The notes beneath the pieces were generated by a model. The model was not told the origin of the DNA, made no database searches, and worked only from the letters and a program-made list of their open reading frames with translations. DNA of 64,000 nt from contig JAKCVP010000424.1 of the NCBI GenBank assembly GCA_023512835.1, positions 1 to 64,000 of the forward strand. Reading direction: 5' to 3'. Positions 23,049 through 34,504 of this stretch are shown here, piece after piece (positions within the stretch are counted from its first letter, which is position 1; each line of letters begins with the position of its first letter). The translations under genes and the position numbers were made by a program. The DNA is from Taxillus chinensis. Taxonomy: Eukaryota > Streptophyta > Magnoliopsida > Santalales > Loranthaceae.

Positions 23049-23684
23049 GATGAGGGTTGTCCCGGAGTGGTGAGAATTTCTAGATTGTATCTAGTTGCAT
23101 GGCAATGCCTTCCGGTCCAGGACTATAAACGCATTTTCAGAGTCAGCGACGGGAGAGAAGCTTGTTGGCGTTGAAAGATTTTGGGAAAGCTTCGTTTTTC
23201 TGGGAAGATAATCAGATTGGGCTTAGTGCGGACTTGATACAGGGTAAGGAAGCGTTTTTGGAGTTCTACGAGGTTATTGACATCTTCAGTTCGACCCCTT
23301 CGTGCCCCCTACGTTCCAACACGTTCTTCGTCCCTTCACAACAAGTAATTTTCATCACTGCCATATCAGTATGTCTCCCTCTTGAGACGTGCACACACTC
23401 AGAATAGCATCTCGGTGACATGCCTCGGTCGTACTGTAACGCAAGTGACAAGGCCGCAGTTAGCAACCAACAGTGGCCCACATGCGAGCCTCTCAGTTGC
23501 GAAACTTCGACCTTCACTAGAAATACTTGTGCATAGGTACATTGAAAGGAACTAGCCAAGAGGAGAAGTTGCCCCAGAACTGAAGAGATCAAGTAGGTTT
23601 GACAAGTCATCACGTTTCATTCGAGTTCTATATGCTTACACATGCCCATCATCATATCATTCAGGCCGTTGTAACTGGCGCGCC
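23049..23684. other. Intergenic: PFAS promoter and SDR 3' end
   Basis: No gene is seen. The stretch carries the PFAS promoter (see the TGACTC site) and the downstream end of the SDR gene, which lies on the same strand. Confidence 0.5.
23140..23145 (-). promoter_or_regulatory. TGACTC site upstream of PFAS (possible Gcn4/CpcA or Bas1 site)
   Basis: The minus strand reads TGACTC about 95 bases before the PFAS start codon. This hexamer is the core bound by Gcn4-type bZIP factors and by Bas1, which controls yeast purine genes. A six-base match is weak by itself, but its position in a purine gene promoter is suggestive. Confidence 0.35.
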
Positions 23685-24509
23685 TCATTGGCTGCTTCCG
23701 CCAGAGATTGTAATGACCTGTCCGTTGATCCATCCACCATCGTCACTGGCGAGGAAGCCAACGACACGCGCCACATCCTCGGGCTCGGCAACGCGGCCCA
23801 GAGGGCAAAAGTCAGACATGAGCTGTTCCACGTTGGCACGAGGCATGTCCGGTGTTCCACCAGGGATGTAATGCCACGCGTTCTCGTAAAACATGTCGCT
23901 GCGGATGCCTCCTGGCGCTACACCGTTGACCGTAATACCCTTGGACCCAAAGTCTGTCGCAAACGACTTGATCAGTCCGATGACGGCCATCTTCGAGCTG
24001 TTGTACAGAGCATGCTTCTTGACCCCGAGTAGACCTGCCGCGATCGACGACATGAGGATGAGACGGCCTGATCCATTCGATGCTGTAATGTGCCTCAGAG
24101 CGGCCTGTCCGACGAAGAACTGTGCGCGGGTGTTGAGGTTGAAGACGTGGTCAAACTCTTCCTCGGTGATCTCAGCCGTGTCGTTCCAGCTCTCAGTGCC
24201 AGAATTGCTCATGACAATGTCAATACGGCCAAAGTGCTGCTTGGCCTCCTCGAACATGCGGTTGATCTCGGCGACCTTGCTGACATCGGCCTGGATCGGC
24301 AATGCCCTAGCACCGTTGCCGAATGCCTCGATGGCTTTGCAGACCTCCTCGGCAGGTCCTTTGCTGCTGACATAATTGACGACGACTGAAGCGCCACGGC
24401 GGGCGAGCTCCAGCGCAATGCCTCGACCGATGCCGCGAGAGGCACCCGTCACAAGGGCGACCTTGTTGTGAAGGGAAGCTGTGGGAACGAGGACGGGCTG
24501 TTGAGACAT
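23685..24509 (-). CDS. Short-chain dehydrogenase/reductase, polyhydroxynaphthalene-reductase type
   Basis: 274 residues from ATG 24509, which has a strong CACC context; an in-frame ATG at 24548 adds 13. It is a classical SDR with the cofactor motif TGASRGIG (residues 21-28), a following Arg-containing strand that suggests NADPH, SNSG in place of NNAG, catalytic Ser in LMSS, and Tyr169-x3-Lys173 (YNSSK). SNSG, FNLNTRAQFFV, VAPGGI and YIPGG closely resemble fungal 1,3,8-trihydroxynaphthalene and versicolorin reductases. No polyketide synthase, scytalone dehydratase or regulator lies nearby, so a melanin or toxin role is not supported by context. It could serve another ketone substrate. Confidence 0.85.
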   Translation of the reverse strand: MSQQPVLVPTASLHNKVALVTGASRGIGRGIALELARRGASVVVNYVSSKGPAEEVCKAIEAFGNGARALPIQADVSKVAEINRMFEEAKQHFGRIDIVMSNSGTESWNDTAEITEEEFDHVFNLNTRAQFFVGQAALRHITASNGSGRLILMSSIAAGLLGVKKHALYNSSKMAVIGLIKSFATDFGSKGITVNGVAPGGIRSDMFYENAWHYIPGGTPDMPRANVEQLMSDFCPLGRVAEPEDVARVVGFLASDDGGWINGQVITISGGSSQ

Positions 24510-25179
24510 GGTGCTGGTAGATCCACTGCCAGAAGACTCTAGGAGCATTGAGACGGATGGCGACGTTTAAAGGATTGTGCTGAATGTCTCTTCGGGTGGT
24601 AGGGTTCGTGAGACTTGTGCGAGGATAAGAGGTTGTGCAAGGGTGATGCTGGTTCGCTTCATGCAGGAAGTGGTAGTCAGAGTCGAGGAATTATACTACC
24701 CGCGGTAATCCAGCATATCACTGAGGTAACAGTGCGGCGAAACATGCGCGCATGCATCTCGAGCATATGAATGCGTCTGCCCGCATCCGTGGGGCCGTTG
24801 TTCTTCTCCGTCGTGGAGACCCGAAGTCAAATGTCCGCTTCAAGGCGTTGACCTTCGCCAACGCCGGCCACTCGGGCAACACTTCACGTTGCACACAAAT
24901 ACCGCTTCCTAGCTTGCGGCTCATTGTTGTCGCGTTGACTTTACAGCCTATTGATGAACGCGACGCTGCATACCGGGGCGTTCGTGCGTTGCCCTGGGTG
25001 GAATGTGCCGATGCGTAGTGGACTATGTAGCATGAGCAGGGCGTTCTGAGTTGACGCGAAAAACACTTGCAACATTTCATTTCGCAAGCGTCTTCAGTAA
25101 CTGTGACGACCAGGACGCCGAAAATTCAACTCATCGAGTGGATCACATGACCCAGTGTGAAGTGACAGGCTCCTCCCTC
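24510..25179. other. Intergenic: SDR promoter and MOD5 3' end
   Basis: Short frames on both strands at 24718-25080 show no domain. I see nothing further. Confidence 0.5.
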
Positions 25180-26562
25180 CTAAGAAGTCTTTCTTGCGTA
25201 CATTCCTTTAGCTTCGAGACGCGCCCTCAATGCTGTCTTATGACTTCTCTTCCTGTGTCGATTGCTTCGCATGTGCTCCTGCCATTGACTTTCAGTCACG
25301 GCGGTCACCTGACAGATAGAGCACGTCTGTTTTTGCCAGAGATCTGGTCGTTGGCCGAGATCATATGCTCGTGCAGGGCGCAGCATCTCTGAGGCTAACT
25401 TGGAAAACGACTCACGCCTCGGAAGTGGCTGTCCCCGAAGGAAGGCCTCGGTGGTGTCGCAGGCCTGCGCTTGGATGCTCTTCTGCCAATTCTCTTCGGA
25501 TGGGTCGGAAGTGTCCAGGAGGAAAATATGGTCACTCGCACCAGCCTCCCTCAAGGCGATGAGCAACTTGATTGAGATCCACTTAATCTGACTCTTTGCA
25601 TAGTGGCGCGTGGCAGCCTTGGTAGCTTCCACTGCCTCACTGAGTAGGTTAGGATGATCAACCTCATCTTCATGGGTTTCAGCGAGCGTTGCCTCGACGT
25701 AATGCAAGAACTCCTTGAAGCCGATGGAGACCCAGATGCCCCTTGTCATATCGACTTCAATCTTTGCACTCTTCTTCTCCAGCTTGAGATCGTGCAATTG
25801 TCGCACTTCACCCAAAAGTCCATTGATGAGCATCTTGTCAACTCGCCGATCTAGACGATCGTACAAGATCTGGCGTGGAGTCTCTGTCCAGAGGAATAGT
25901 GTAGGGTACGTCAAAGTCGCTTCGCCAGAGACGGCAAGGGCTTGCCTCTCGCTAGTCTGCTCACGATAGATGTCAGAGGCGCGCTTACCTGTCTGGTACC
26001 AGATCTCAAGGGAACGCCTGATTTTTCTACGATCACTTGGGTGCCATCGCTCTGCTATGACTGGATCTACCTCCTTGAGCTTCTCATAGATTTGCTCTGT
26101 GGGCAGGTCCAAGTCAGGATGGATGCTTTTCGTGGCATGCTCGGTATCAGGGTCCTCGACCAGCCTTTTCTTGAACAAGACGGACTGCAGGTAGTAGTGC
26201 GTACCACCTACAATGACAGGCAATTTATCTCGATGGTGCATATCGTCTATGAGGGCAGTAGCCTCTTTGACGAACCTGTCCACTTTCCATGTCGGCTCGT
26301 CAAGGCCGACACAGCCTAGCAGGTGGTGAGGGATGCCCTTGCGCTCCTGGGTGGTGATCTTATTGGTAATGATAGGAAGCCCCTGATACATTTGCATGGC
26401 GTCGGCATTGATGATCTCCCCGTTGAAACGTGTCGCGATGTCGACGGCGAGCTGGGACTTGCCCGTGCCAGTCGCGCCAACGATGGCAACGACTGGCTTC
26501 ACTGGCGGTGTCGAGGAGGCTCCAGCCATCAGCATTTGCCTAAGAGCACGCAAACGAAGCAT
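25180..26562 (-). CDS. MOD5: tRNA dimethylallyltransferase (tRNA isopentenyltransferase)
   Basis: 460 residues from ATG 26562, intron-less. It adds an isopentenyl group to N6 of A37 in tRNAs that read UNN codons. Visible: P-loop GATGTGKS (29-36), the following NADAMQMY substrate motif, TWKVDRFV, the VGGTHYYLQS motif, WHPSDRRKIRRSLE, and a C-terminal C2H2 finger (CSIC..HMRSNRH) typical of eukaryotic enzymes. The first residues (MLRLRALRQ) form a short basic, hydrophobic mitochondrial-type leader; further in-frame ATGs at 26535 and 26529 would omit it. Yeast MOD5 uses its first and second AUG for mitochondrial and cytosolic/nuclear forms, and this arrangement looks similar. Confidence 0.96.
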   Translation of the reverse strand: MLRLRALRQMLMAGASSTPPVKPVVAIVGATGTGKSQLAVDIATRFNGEIINADAMQMYQGLPIITNKITTQERKGIPHHLLGCVGLDEPTWKVDRFVKEATALIDDMHHRDKLPVIVGGTHYYLQSVLFKKRLVEDPDTEHATKSIHPDLDLPTEQIYEKLKEVDPVIAERWHPSDRRKIRRSLEIWYQTGKRASDIYREQTSERQALAVSGEATLTYPTLFLWTETPRQILYDRLDRRVDKMLINGLLGEVRQLHDLKLEKKSAKIEVDMTRGIWVSIGFKEFLHYVEATLAETHEDEVDHPNLLSEAVEATKAATRHYAKSQIKWISIKLLIALREAGASDHIFLLDTSDPSEENWQKSIQAQACDTTEAFLRGQPLPRRESFSKLASEMLRPARAYDLGQRPDLWQKQTCSICQVTAVTESQWQEHMRSNRHRKRSHKTALRARLEAKGMYARKTS

Positions 26563-27636
26563 GGACCGGCGGCTGCGAGGGCGAAGATGGTGCACTGCGA
26601 TAGTGCAGGAGACTGAAGCCTCTGCACGGCGTGCGGTCCCTGAGCTTGGCCGGTGAGGAAGGCAGGAACGGCAGGGGCTTGGCCTGCCGACACCCCGGGG
26701 CCTCCGCTCCTTCCATGGTTCATGCCTGGTGGATGCCTCCGCCTCTTTTGGGACTTCAACTCCTCCTCCCTAGACCCTCCACCTGACCAGCTCTACGCAA
26801 TAGCGCCAATTCAAGCTCGTCTCAATGCGAGAATCCTCAAATTGTGTGCCGGTGTCGCTTCTCGTCAAAGCCCGCTCGAATCTGCTGTATTATTAGCGCA
26901 CGGGCGCTAAAAATAAAGGTCTCTCGCCGTCGCTGTGCTCGCTAGGTCGGCGCGCAAGTAAGAGTCGAAAGGCAACCAGAACGCCATTTTGACTCGAAGA
27001 GTACATTTGTCTCATTTGCGCAGGGACCAAGATGCTCAGCTTGGCGACTTTATCCAGAACTCGTCTCACGTCTTGCATTCGCCATGTCAGGCTTGCCTGC
27101 TCCTGATTAGCATTCCATTAGCCGCAGGCCGGTCGGGTACACCAAATTGAGCCACTCTCCCATCTGCAGGTGCAAGATCATCGCTCAGACGCAGTCGACA
27201 AGGGATCACCATGGACCAGAACACCCCAGAAAAGGCCCTCAAACCCGGCCTCGACGGTGACCCATCAGCCTTCTGACCCCAGGACGCGAAGTAGCACGGA
27301 TCTCCCTGGCGAATGATACTGACGCATGCTGCTATTTCGGCTCACAACACGATGCCACCATCCCAAACAGACTTCGAGGTACCCGCCAGGCTCTCTAGTC
27401 TATCGAACCGCTGATCGTGTGATACGTTTTGCCTGCTTCTTGCAAAGCCCGCGCCAACTGCGCCTCTTGTTCTCAAAGCTCATGGCCCCCATCGTGAGCA
27501 CTTTCGTACATACCTCCCTCAGGCAACATAGGCGCTGGCCTAAAGTCTTGTCGCCCCTTCCTTACGCCTGTTTAAGTACTGAGTATTCCCCACGTGTCTG
27601 TAAGCTTCTGCAGATCATGAATTAACCACCAACAAG
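26563..27636. other. Intergenic between divergent MOD5 and the next gene
   Basis: A 1.07 kb shared promoter stretch. It holds a 21-codon frame beginning at ATG 27211 that could act as an upstream ORF of the plus-strand gene, but nothing resembling a conserved protein. Confidence 0.45.
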
Positions 27637-29551
27637 ATGTTCGAAGCGCTCGGTGACGACCACCTCAACCGCGACTCTCGAATGGCGCATTATAAGGACT
27701 TGAGGGAGCTGTACGCGAAGTCCCTCGAGTATCATGGCATCGGTTATGCCTTGTTCCAGCCCATCAGCGCAAATGATATGCAGCCGCCATGTGCTGGCTT
27801 CTTCGATCGCAACGGAGACTTCAACATGATTGCAAGGCTGTCAACTGAGCCACAAGCTGATGGCATGGTGCCGCTCAACTACATGCCACCAAAGGTCTCC
27901 GATATAGGTATATCGTGGAAGCCCAAGACCTCATTAGGCGTGACAGCCATGACCATGGACGCGAGTGGTGAAGGCCCGTACGTGTCCCGCCCAACTGACA
28001 GTTCAGGGATCCTTTACTGACATGCGGCGCAGACAAAATGTCCCAGCTGCGGCCGAGGGCCACGTTCGATATAAGAGCCAGAGCTCCTTTGGCGCTGTCC
28101 TCATTGCAGCCAGACCGGTTACACTCACTGGATACAACGACGAGCGCGTCTTCTTGCGCTGGCTCGATGATAATCGCGCAACGCTTCTTGAGCTATACGG
28201 CCGACAACTTCGCAAATACGGCATGTGGATCGTGACGCGCACACATACGGCGCCCGGCTGCTGGATCAACGCGTGGCAATCTAAAAATCGGGAGGCACAG
28301 CTTAGTCTGAAGGTCAAAGCAAACATGATGGCAGAGGCAGGCAACGAGGTCGCAATGGATGACAGCAGTAGTGATCGGGACTGGACGTGCTATAAGTCAA
28401 AGGACGAAAAGGGCATAGTTGTCTTCATGGACGGCATTGAGGTCACGGCCTCACAGTGGTACCTTGAGTCTGTCAAGCAGACCTTCTCGGGAGGACTCTC
28501 CCGCAGCAGCTCGAGGCGTGCCTCGTCTCAGGCAAGGGCATCACCGCCTCTTGTCCCTACAGCGGTCCCTCAGTCGCAGCAGCAGTCCCTCGCTCAGGCT
28601 CGTATGTCCCCTCCTGTTCAACATCTAGCGTCATACCAGCCTCAGTACCAGGATCAAGAGCACCTCATCCCTCACTCCCGGCGCCCTTCGTACCACCATC
28701 GCTCTAGTTCACAGGCCTCGCATCACTCCTATGCCTCCTCTACGACCAATCGACGAAACTCAAACTCTTCGTCTCTGGTTGACTATCATCACCACCAAAG
28801 ACGCCAGTCTTCTCCCATCTCACCAAGCGGCCAAGTCCAGCGCCACTCCACACCTGGCATTCCGACGGATGAACTAGAGGCTCTTGATCTTGAGACCACG
28901 CCACCACGATGGCGTCGTCGCCTAGCGTCCATCTCTCGTCAACGTCCACTCTCGTACGCTGAGGCACCTACGACCTACGCCACACCTCAAGCACAGAATC
29001 AATTCTCACGTCCTTTATCAACGTCTCCAAACTTCTCATCGCCGCCATCACAGCCTCAACAACAGTCCACAACGCCGCAAGCATCTCCTATCCCTCACTC
29101 ACAATCCCTAGCGGCAAGCACGACACCAACCGCCACGCCTCCATCCGGTCCAGTTCCAGCTCCAGCACAGGCGCCGTCTCAAGCTGCAGCCGAAGTAGCA
29201 CCCCAGGGCCCAGCCCCAATAACCATACCAGTCCTGACGAAAACATCCACGAAGCCCCCAAACACACACTTCAGTCCCCTCTGGGATCCCTCACTACCTG
29301 ACAGAGACAACAACGGTCTTCCCAACGCAATCGAAGACGACTTGGACTCGCAAGTGCTCAAAGATTTAGGTCTAGCCAATACGATGAGCAGAAATACGTT
29401 CTTGTCTAGTGGTAGCACAGAGGGCCTGAGCCGTAGCGCAAGTCTGAGTAAGAGTATTGATACCCTGAGTCGGAGCTCTAGTCCGCGGACACCGGGGAGT
29501 CTGAGGCGTGAAGGGAGGAGGATCAGCTCGATCAATGCAGATGGGAAGTAA
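27637..29551 (+). CDS. Conserved fungal protein of unknown function with Ser/Gln/Pro-rich tail
   Basis: Two exons, 27637-27977 and 28033-29551, with a 55-base intron (GTACGT..GCAG); 619 residues. The first 270 residues look like a folded domain (LNRDSRMAHYKDLRELY, KSLEYHGIGYALFQPIS, FGAVLIAARPVTLTGYNDE, TAPGCWINAWQ). From memory they resemble a family of uncharacterised proteins widespread in filamentous fungi. The rest is disordered: Ser/Arg blocks, then Gln/Pro/Ser/His-rich sequence with many SxxS sites, ending in repeated SRSxSxS-type patches that are candidates for kinase or 14-3-3 binding. No catalytic motif, signal peptide or membrane segment is seen. The junction is supported because joining the exons keeps the domain continuous. 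Confidence 0.8.
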
Positions 29552-30467
29552 GGTCTGGCTGTCTGTCTGCATGCATACATGCGTGCAGGTATTCTGAGGC
29601 CAGAAGTACAGACGAGGATGAGGACGATGTGAACTCGACGTTGACTTGTATATTGATACCCTATTTGCAGCGATTAGCATTGAGCATTTTTCGTTTAGCG
29701 GTCTATTGATGGTTCCATGCTGTAGCAATGTATAACAAACCATCACGATCGTTCAAGACACTTCATCTACATGTCATACAATTGCTATACACATGCCATA
29801 CAGTACGCAGTGCATCGACCAAGAGGTACAGAAACGACACAAAAAGTCAAAAGTCGACGGCAGTCAAAGGAGATTCGTTCATCCCATCTCTTCCGCATTA
29901 AAAGCGAAAGCCAGCGAGCCAACAGCTACATCAACCCCGCATCGCCTTCGCCTCATTACATCCAGTGTATGACAGGCCCTGTATCCTTCCCCTTCCCCTT
30001 CCCCTCTCCTGCTACTGGAAACCTTAACGCTCAACGTTTGAATTTGTGTTTGTCGATGCAGCGACAACGCAGAAAAAAGCGAAAGAACTGAGAAAGAGCA
30101 GGCAAAAAACAAAGAGAAGGCAGAACATATGACAAACACCATCGCAGATGCCATTCGGAACGAAGTTGGTGCCAAAAAGGTCAGAGAGCCACCGACTATT
30201 GTAGCCAGATACAAAAATGTCATGTTGTCTCATGAAGACCCTAGGGACTGCTTACGCACGCTATGCGGAACCAGGTAATGAAGCCCGATCTTCCTTCTAC
30301 TGAAGACCTGCGGTGTGCTTTGCAAGGAGACCTCTATCCCACTGGCGGCGACCAGTGAAACGAGGTCCAGCAACTGAAGTCGATAACGTCTTGCTTATCC
30401 TATACTTGGAATTAGACTTTGGTTGCTGAGGGCGAATTGTGGAGGTCGAAGTATACTGCCGGCCCTC
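29552..30467. other. Intergenic between convergent genes
   Basis: 3' UTRs of the unknown plus-strand gene and of PUB1. It contains a CCCCTT-type simple repeat at about 29985-30006 and A-rich stretches consistent with polyadenylation signals. No gene is seen. Confidence 0.5.
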
Positions 30468-32140
30468 CTAGGACTGGTAATTACCGTTGTAACCTTGCGG
30501 GTAGCCTCCAGAAAAGGAGGCTGAGGGTTGATGGCCGCGACCATAGCCTTGTCCGTTTCCGGCTGGAGCAGCAGGTGGGAAGCCAGGGAATTGGCCTTGG
30601 GGAAATTGGCCCGTTGGCGTTCCAGCTTGTGGAGACATGGCCTGATTGCCGTACTGAGCAAAGAAAGCAGCGGTATTAGGAGGGAAAGCGCCAGGCGTGG
30701 CTGCACCAGTTGGTGAGAAGGCAGCTCCGTCGAACTGGCCAGTTGGGGGACGGTCCTTGCCCCAAGAACATTTCAAGGGACGTCCATTGACGTTGTAGCC
30801 GCTCAACTGGCAAATGGCATTGGCAGCATTCTCGTGGGTATCCATCTTGATGAAAGCAAAGCCACGGTCTGCCTGGAAGCGTGTCTCAACGACATAACCG
30901 AAGTTTTGAAACAGTGGCACCAAGTCATTCGGGGTGGTGTAGGGGGTCAGGTTACCAACGTAGACGGTTGTCTGCCACTGCGGCGTCTGGCTCACGATCA
31001 TATCGTAGGATGCAGCGCCGTGAGTAGGGTATTGATGATGACCAAACGGTGTCGCAGGCGAGATTCCAAGCGAAGCCATCGCTGCTTGCTGCTGGAAAGA
31101 TGGCTGACCCTTCTGATTCGCCCAGTTACAGCGAATCTGTCTTGAGCCTAGCCATTCTCCGTCCATTGCTGCAATGGCCTTGTCCGCGTCGGCGCGATCA
31201 CGGAAGGCGACAAAGCCATAGCCACGAGAACGGCCAGTCTTCATGTCCCACATAACGCGAGCTTCAGAGACCATGCCGAAAGCCGAGAAAGCCTGCATAA
31301 GGACTTCATCGTTGACTTCATTGGAAAGATCACCGACGAAGATGTGAAAGTGGTGCGAGGTATCTTCCTTGTTGTTGTTGCTAGATTGGTAAGCCCAATT
31401 AACTTTGATCTCCTACCAGGCTGTGAGTGACTCTCCTAGTAGCTGATTTCATTTTCGGACTTACGTTGTTGTGGACGCGGCGGCCGTTCAGAGTCTGCAT
31501 TGCACGCTCAGCTGCACCCGGGTCGTCATAGTCAACGAAACCGTAATTGAATCCGCGGCTCTGGTACTGTGGTGGTACTGTTAGTCAATGCGCAGGGATC
31601 GATGATGTGCAGGTTTCGGCGGTCGAGCAAACACACTCGCTCTTGAACAAATGCGTTCGAAGGTGACATATAACTTTGAACTCGGTGCCGTCTGATTTCG
31701 ACTTCTCTGCTATTTGAGCATGACTGAAAAGTCTCAAACGCCGTCTGAAAGGTATTGACCAAGGGCAGGCCCCAACAAGGAAAGCACAGCCAAATGCGAT
31801 TGCTGCTGTTACAAGGGGATGTCAGTTGACTTACGTTCTTGTCAGGAATGATCTTCACGGCTAGGACGTGTCCAGCAGTCTCAAAGATCTGGCGCAAAAC
31901 ATCTTCTGTAACGCGCGGGTCCAAGCCACCGACATAGAGCGCACGCTTGTTAGGCTCAGGAGCAGCTCTCCGGACGGTCCCACCAGCACTCATAGGAGAG
32001 GCGAGACCAGCGGCAGCAGGATCGCCCTCAACGGCGCTTGGGATGGCGTTGGTCTGCAAGGGGGGCAGAGCCGGAGGGGGCATGGCCGAAGACATCCCGG
32101 CAGGGGCAGCAGGTGGGTGAGAGGGAGCGTTGTCGGCCAT
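30468..32140 (-). CDS. PUB1: Three-RRM RNA-binding protein of the TIA1/Pub1 type
   Basis: Three exons on the minus strand: 32140-31835, 31566-31465 and 31412-30468, giving 450 residues. After a Pro/Ala-rich start come three RRMs. RRM1 has RNP2 LYVGGL and RNP1 FNYGFVDY; RRM2 has IFVGDL and RGYGFVAF; RRM3 has VYVGNL and RGFAFIKM. A Gly/Gln/Pro-rich prion-like tail follows. The order and linkers (VNWAYQ after RRM1, CNWANQKG after RRM2, CSWGKDRP after RRM3) are those of TIA1/Pub1, which bind U-rich mRNA, affect stability and splicing, and join stress granules. Intron 1 is 268 bases, long for this genome, and interrupts RRM1; intron 2 is 52 bases. Confidence 0.94.
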
Positions 32141-32861
32141 GACGAATTGAATGCAAATCTTGTTCTGGGGTATCGTTTAATCTTAACCAAGGGAATGCTC
32201 GACGAAGAGAAAAACCAGTAGAATCCGGCAAGGAAATTGGTTCTTGACGGAGAAAAACGTGTGAAAGGAGGAAAACAGCAGCTGCAGCTAAATGCAGGTG
32301 CTCAGGAGGAGGACGAGGAGGGAGGACTCGGCGAGGGGTGACTGCGTCGAGATGGATAAGCTGCCAGGATGGGAGAAGATGAGATGAGAAATATCAGGCC
32401 AATGGCTCAAGACAGGCGGGCTATCCGGATATGTGGAATCAAAGAAATGGCGTTGCGGGAGGGTCTCTTGTCTAAAACCCTCTTTTCTGCAGGCCAGAAC
32501 AGGGGGGAAACGGACTGGCAGAAGCAGGCAATGCGAGAGGGCAAAAGCGAGGTCGAACCAAGGGAGATACGCAATGCAGCCGCCGCACAAACCGACTGAA
32601 CAGCAGAGTAGGAAAGAGAGAGCAGTGGAGAAGATATGATGCTGGAGTTTGGGTCAAGAAGAGCTTCTGGGAGTGCTCTGAGAGAAACAGCGATTGGGCA
32701 ACAAGCGCTAGGCCGGGAGCGTGCTAGCTCCCGCGTTAGTCATTCTGCCGACGCTCTTTCCCTGTGCGACGCCACGGACGTGTTCTTGCTTGATAGGTAG
32801 TCCTCCTCACGCCCTTTCCTCCCTTTTGCCCTTGGCTTCCCGGCTTGCATGAACCGCCCGC
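32141..32861. other. Intergenic between divergent PUB1 and the acidic-protein gene
   Basis: A 0.72 kb shared promoter and leader stretch. The PUB1 side is purine-rich on the plus strand, meaning a C/T-rich leader on its own strand. No gene is seen. Confidence 0.5.
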
Positions 32862-33937
32862 ATGGCTGGGATCAACAATGAGCGCGCCATGCGCTCTCTA
32901 GACGCTCTGGAGGAGACGCTCAACAGCATAGTACGTACCAGCCTGCGCCATGAGCTGCACGCTCCACCTGCTAACGAGCCACTAGTTTCTATACACCGGT
33001 GCCGTCTTCGAGAATCCAGAGGAGGGCAACGCCCAAACTATCGCGTCCAACAACTCTCGTATGAAGGACATGATTCCTAGGCTACTCCGCCGCTGGGAAG
33101 ATAATATCATGGAGCTTGACGCTCAGATTGTAAGCTGCAAGCTACTAGCTGCTGGTAGGACCAGCGCACCAGACCAGCTTTGCTGACACCTCATAGTCTC
33201 AAGCCCAACAGATTCTCCGCCGAGATCTCGTCCTTTGCCGCACCAAGCCAAACGAAAACGCGCAGGCCGCGTTCGCTGCACCACCTGGTGAAGCCACAAA
33301 AGATTTAGCAAAAGTAGAGCCACCAACTCAACCGAGCGCTGTAGATGCGCAGCCAGGTGCGAAGCAAGTTGAAGATGTACCGGCATCCGAGAACAAGGCC
33401 GAAGCAAGGCCGGAGCAACCGACGTTGGACACCAACATCGCACCCGCTCAAGACGGCGAGAACCTGGACTCCGCCGCAATAGACTTGCTCTTTGATATTG
33501 ACGCCTCACCGGACAAGGCATCTCCAAATCAACAGCCGTCTCCTGCAACCAAAGGAAACAAAGATGCACCAGATGCAGCGAATGACAAGCCACAATCGTC
33601 GCAAGCTCAAGATCAGGCCAACGCTACGACGGCCGCCTCGGACAGCAATAATATGGACGCGAACGGAGGCAACACAGACATTGCGTCGTTGCTGCCAGGT
33701 CTAGGCGATTTTGCAAATGACGAGGCATTTCAGGGCACAGACAGTTTCAGTGAAATGGTCAACCCTGAGAGCTTCATGGCCGAGGGTGGAAACGACTTCG
33801 ATCAGCTCAACCAAGATGGATTCAACTTTGAGAACAGTGGCAACGAGTTCAATCTTGACGACCTCCTGACGCTCAACGACGGAGATGGTCAGTTGAGCAA
33901 TGACGAATTCGGCAAAGACTTCTTCAACCTGGGATGA
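32862..33937 (+). CDS. Acidic protein with helical N-terminus, possible Mediator-type subunit
   Basis: Three exons: 32862-32930, 32986-33129 and 33197-33937, with introns of 55 and 67 bases; 317 residues. The first 90 residues are predicted helical (ERAMRSLDALEETLNSIFLY, NNSRMKDMIPRLLRRWEDN, QAQQILRRDLVL). The rest is low-complexity, rich in Ala, Gln, Asp and Asn, with repeated acidic/hydrophobic patches (DIASLLPGLGDF, FNLDDLLTL, FGKDFFNLG) resembling activation domains. A short helical head plus an acidic tail would suit a small transcription subunit such as fungal Med2-type Mediator proteins, but I cannot confirm that family. No enzyme motif is seen. The exon joins are phase-0 and keep the helices intact. 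Confidence 0.7.
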
Positions 33938-34504
33938 GCGGGAGTCACTCCGTTGGAGCTCAAGCGGGTCTTGAGTGTCTACTTCTGTTTCTGACAACTG
34001 GGCTGTCGGACAAGGGAAATGGCGGCTACGTTTCCATTAGGCATACATCTAATGACATTTACGAGAGCATGATAGGGGTCGCATAGCGGCGAATGACTCG
34101 GGTATCTGCATTGGAGCGCTGAACATGCAGGTGCATTTTAGGTCTGTGGAGAACAAATGACGACACGGCGGATCACCGCAATGGTATAATGCGTAATGTA
34201 AACTTGATGTCTTGTGTCAAATTCCTTTTGAGGCAGCACATTGAGACTCACCCAAGGTGAAGGCGCAAGCGAGGGATACACACTCAGGCCCACACTGATA
34301 GTTGGGCACGAGGCTGAGCTAACCATATCTCCGTTTCACCCGTCGCTGCGCCAACCTGACGGCATCGCGTGACTCGAGCACTGGCCAGAGCTGGAGCTCT
34401 CGTCTGCCCATTGCACCACCTCTCCTCTACCTACACATCTGCTTCCAAAGCACCTCTGTCTCTCGCTACTCGCTCTCATCGTCCCTCTACTTACGTCAGA
34501 CGCA
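33938..34504. other. Intergenic: leader of APE1
   Basis: No gene is seen. The last 130 bases are C/T-rich leader of the aminopeptidase gene. Confidence 0.5.

Noticed and set aside
23685..24509. Melanin or polyketide gene cluster around the naphthol-reductase-like SDR
   Set aside because: Neighbours are purine synthesis and tRNA modification genes; no polyketide synthase, dehydratase or regulator is present.
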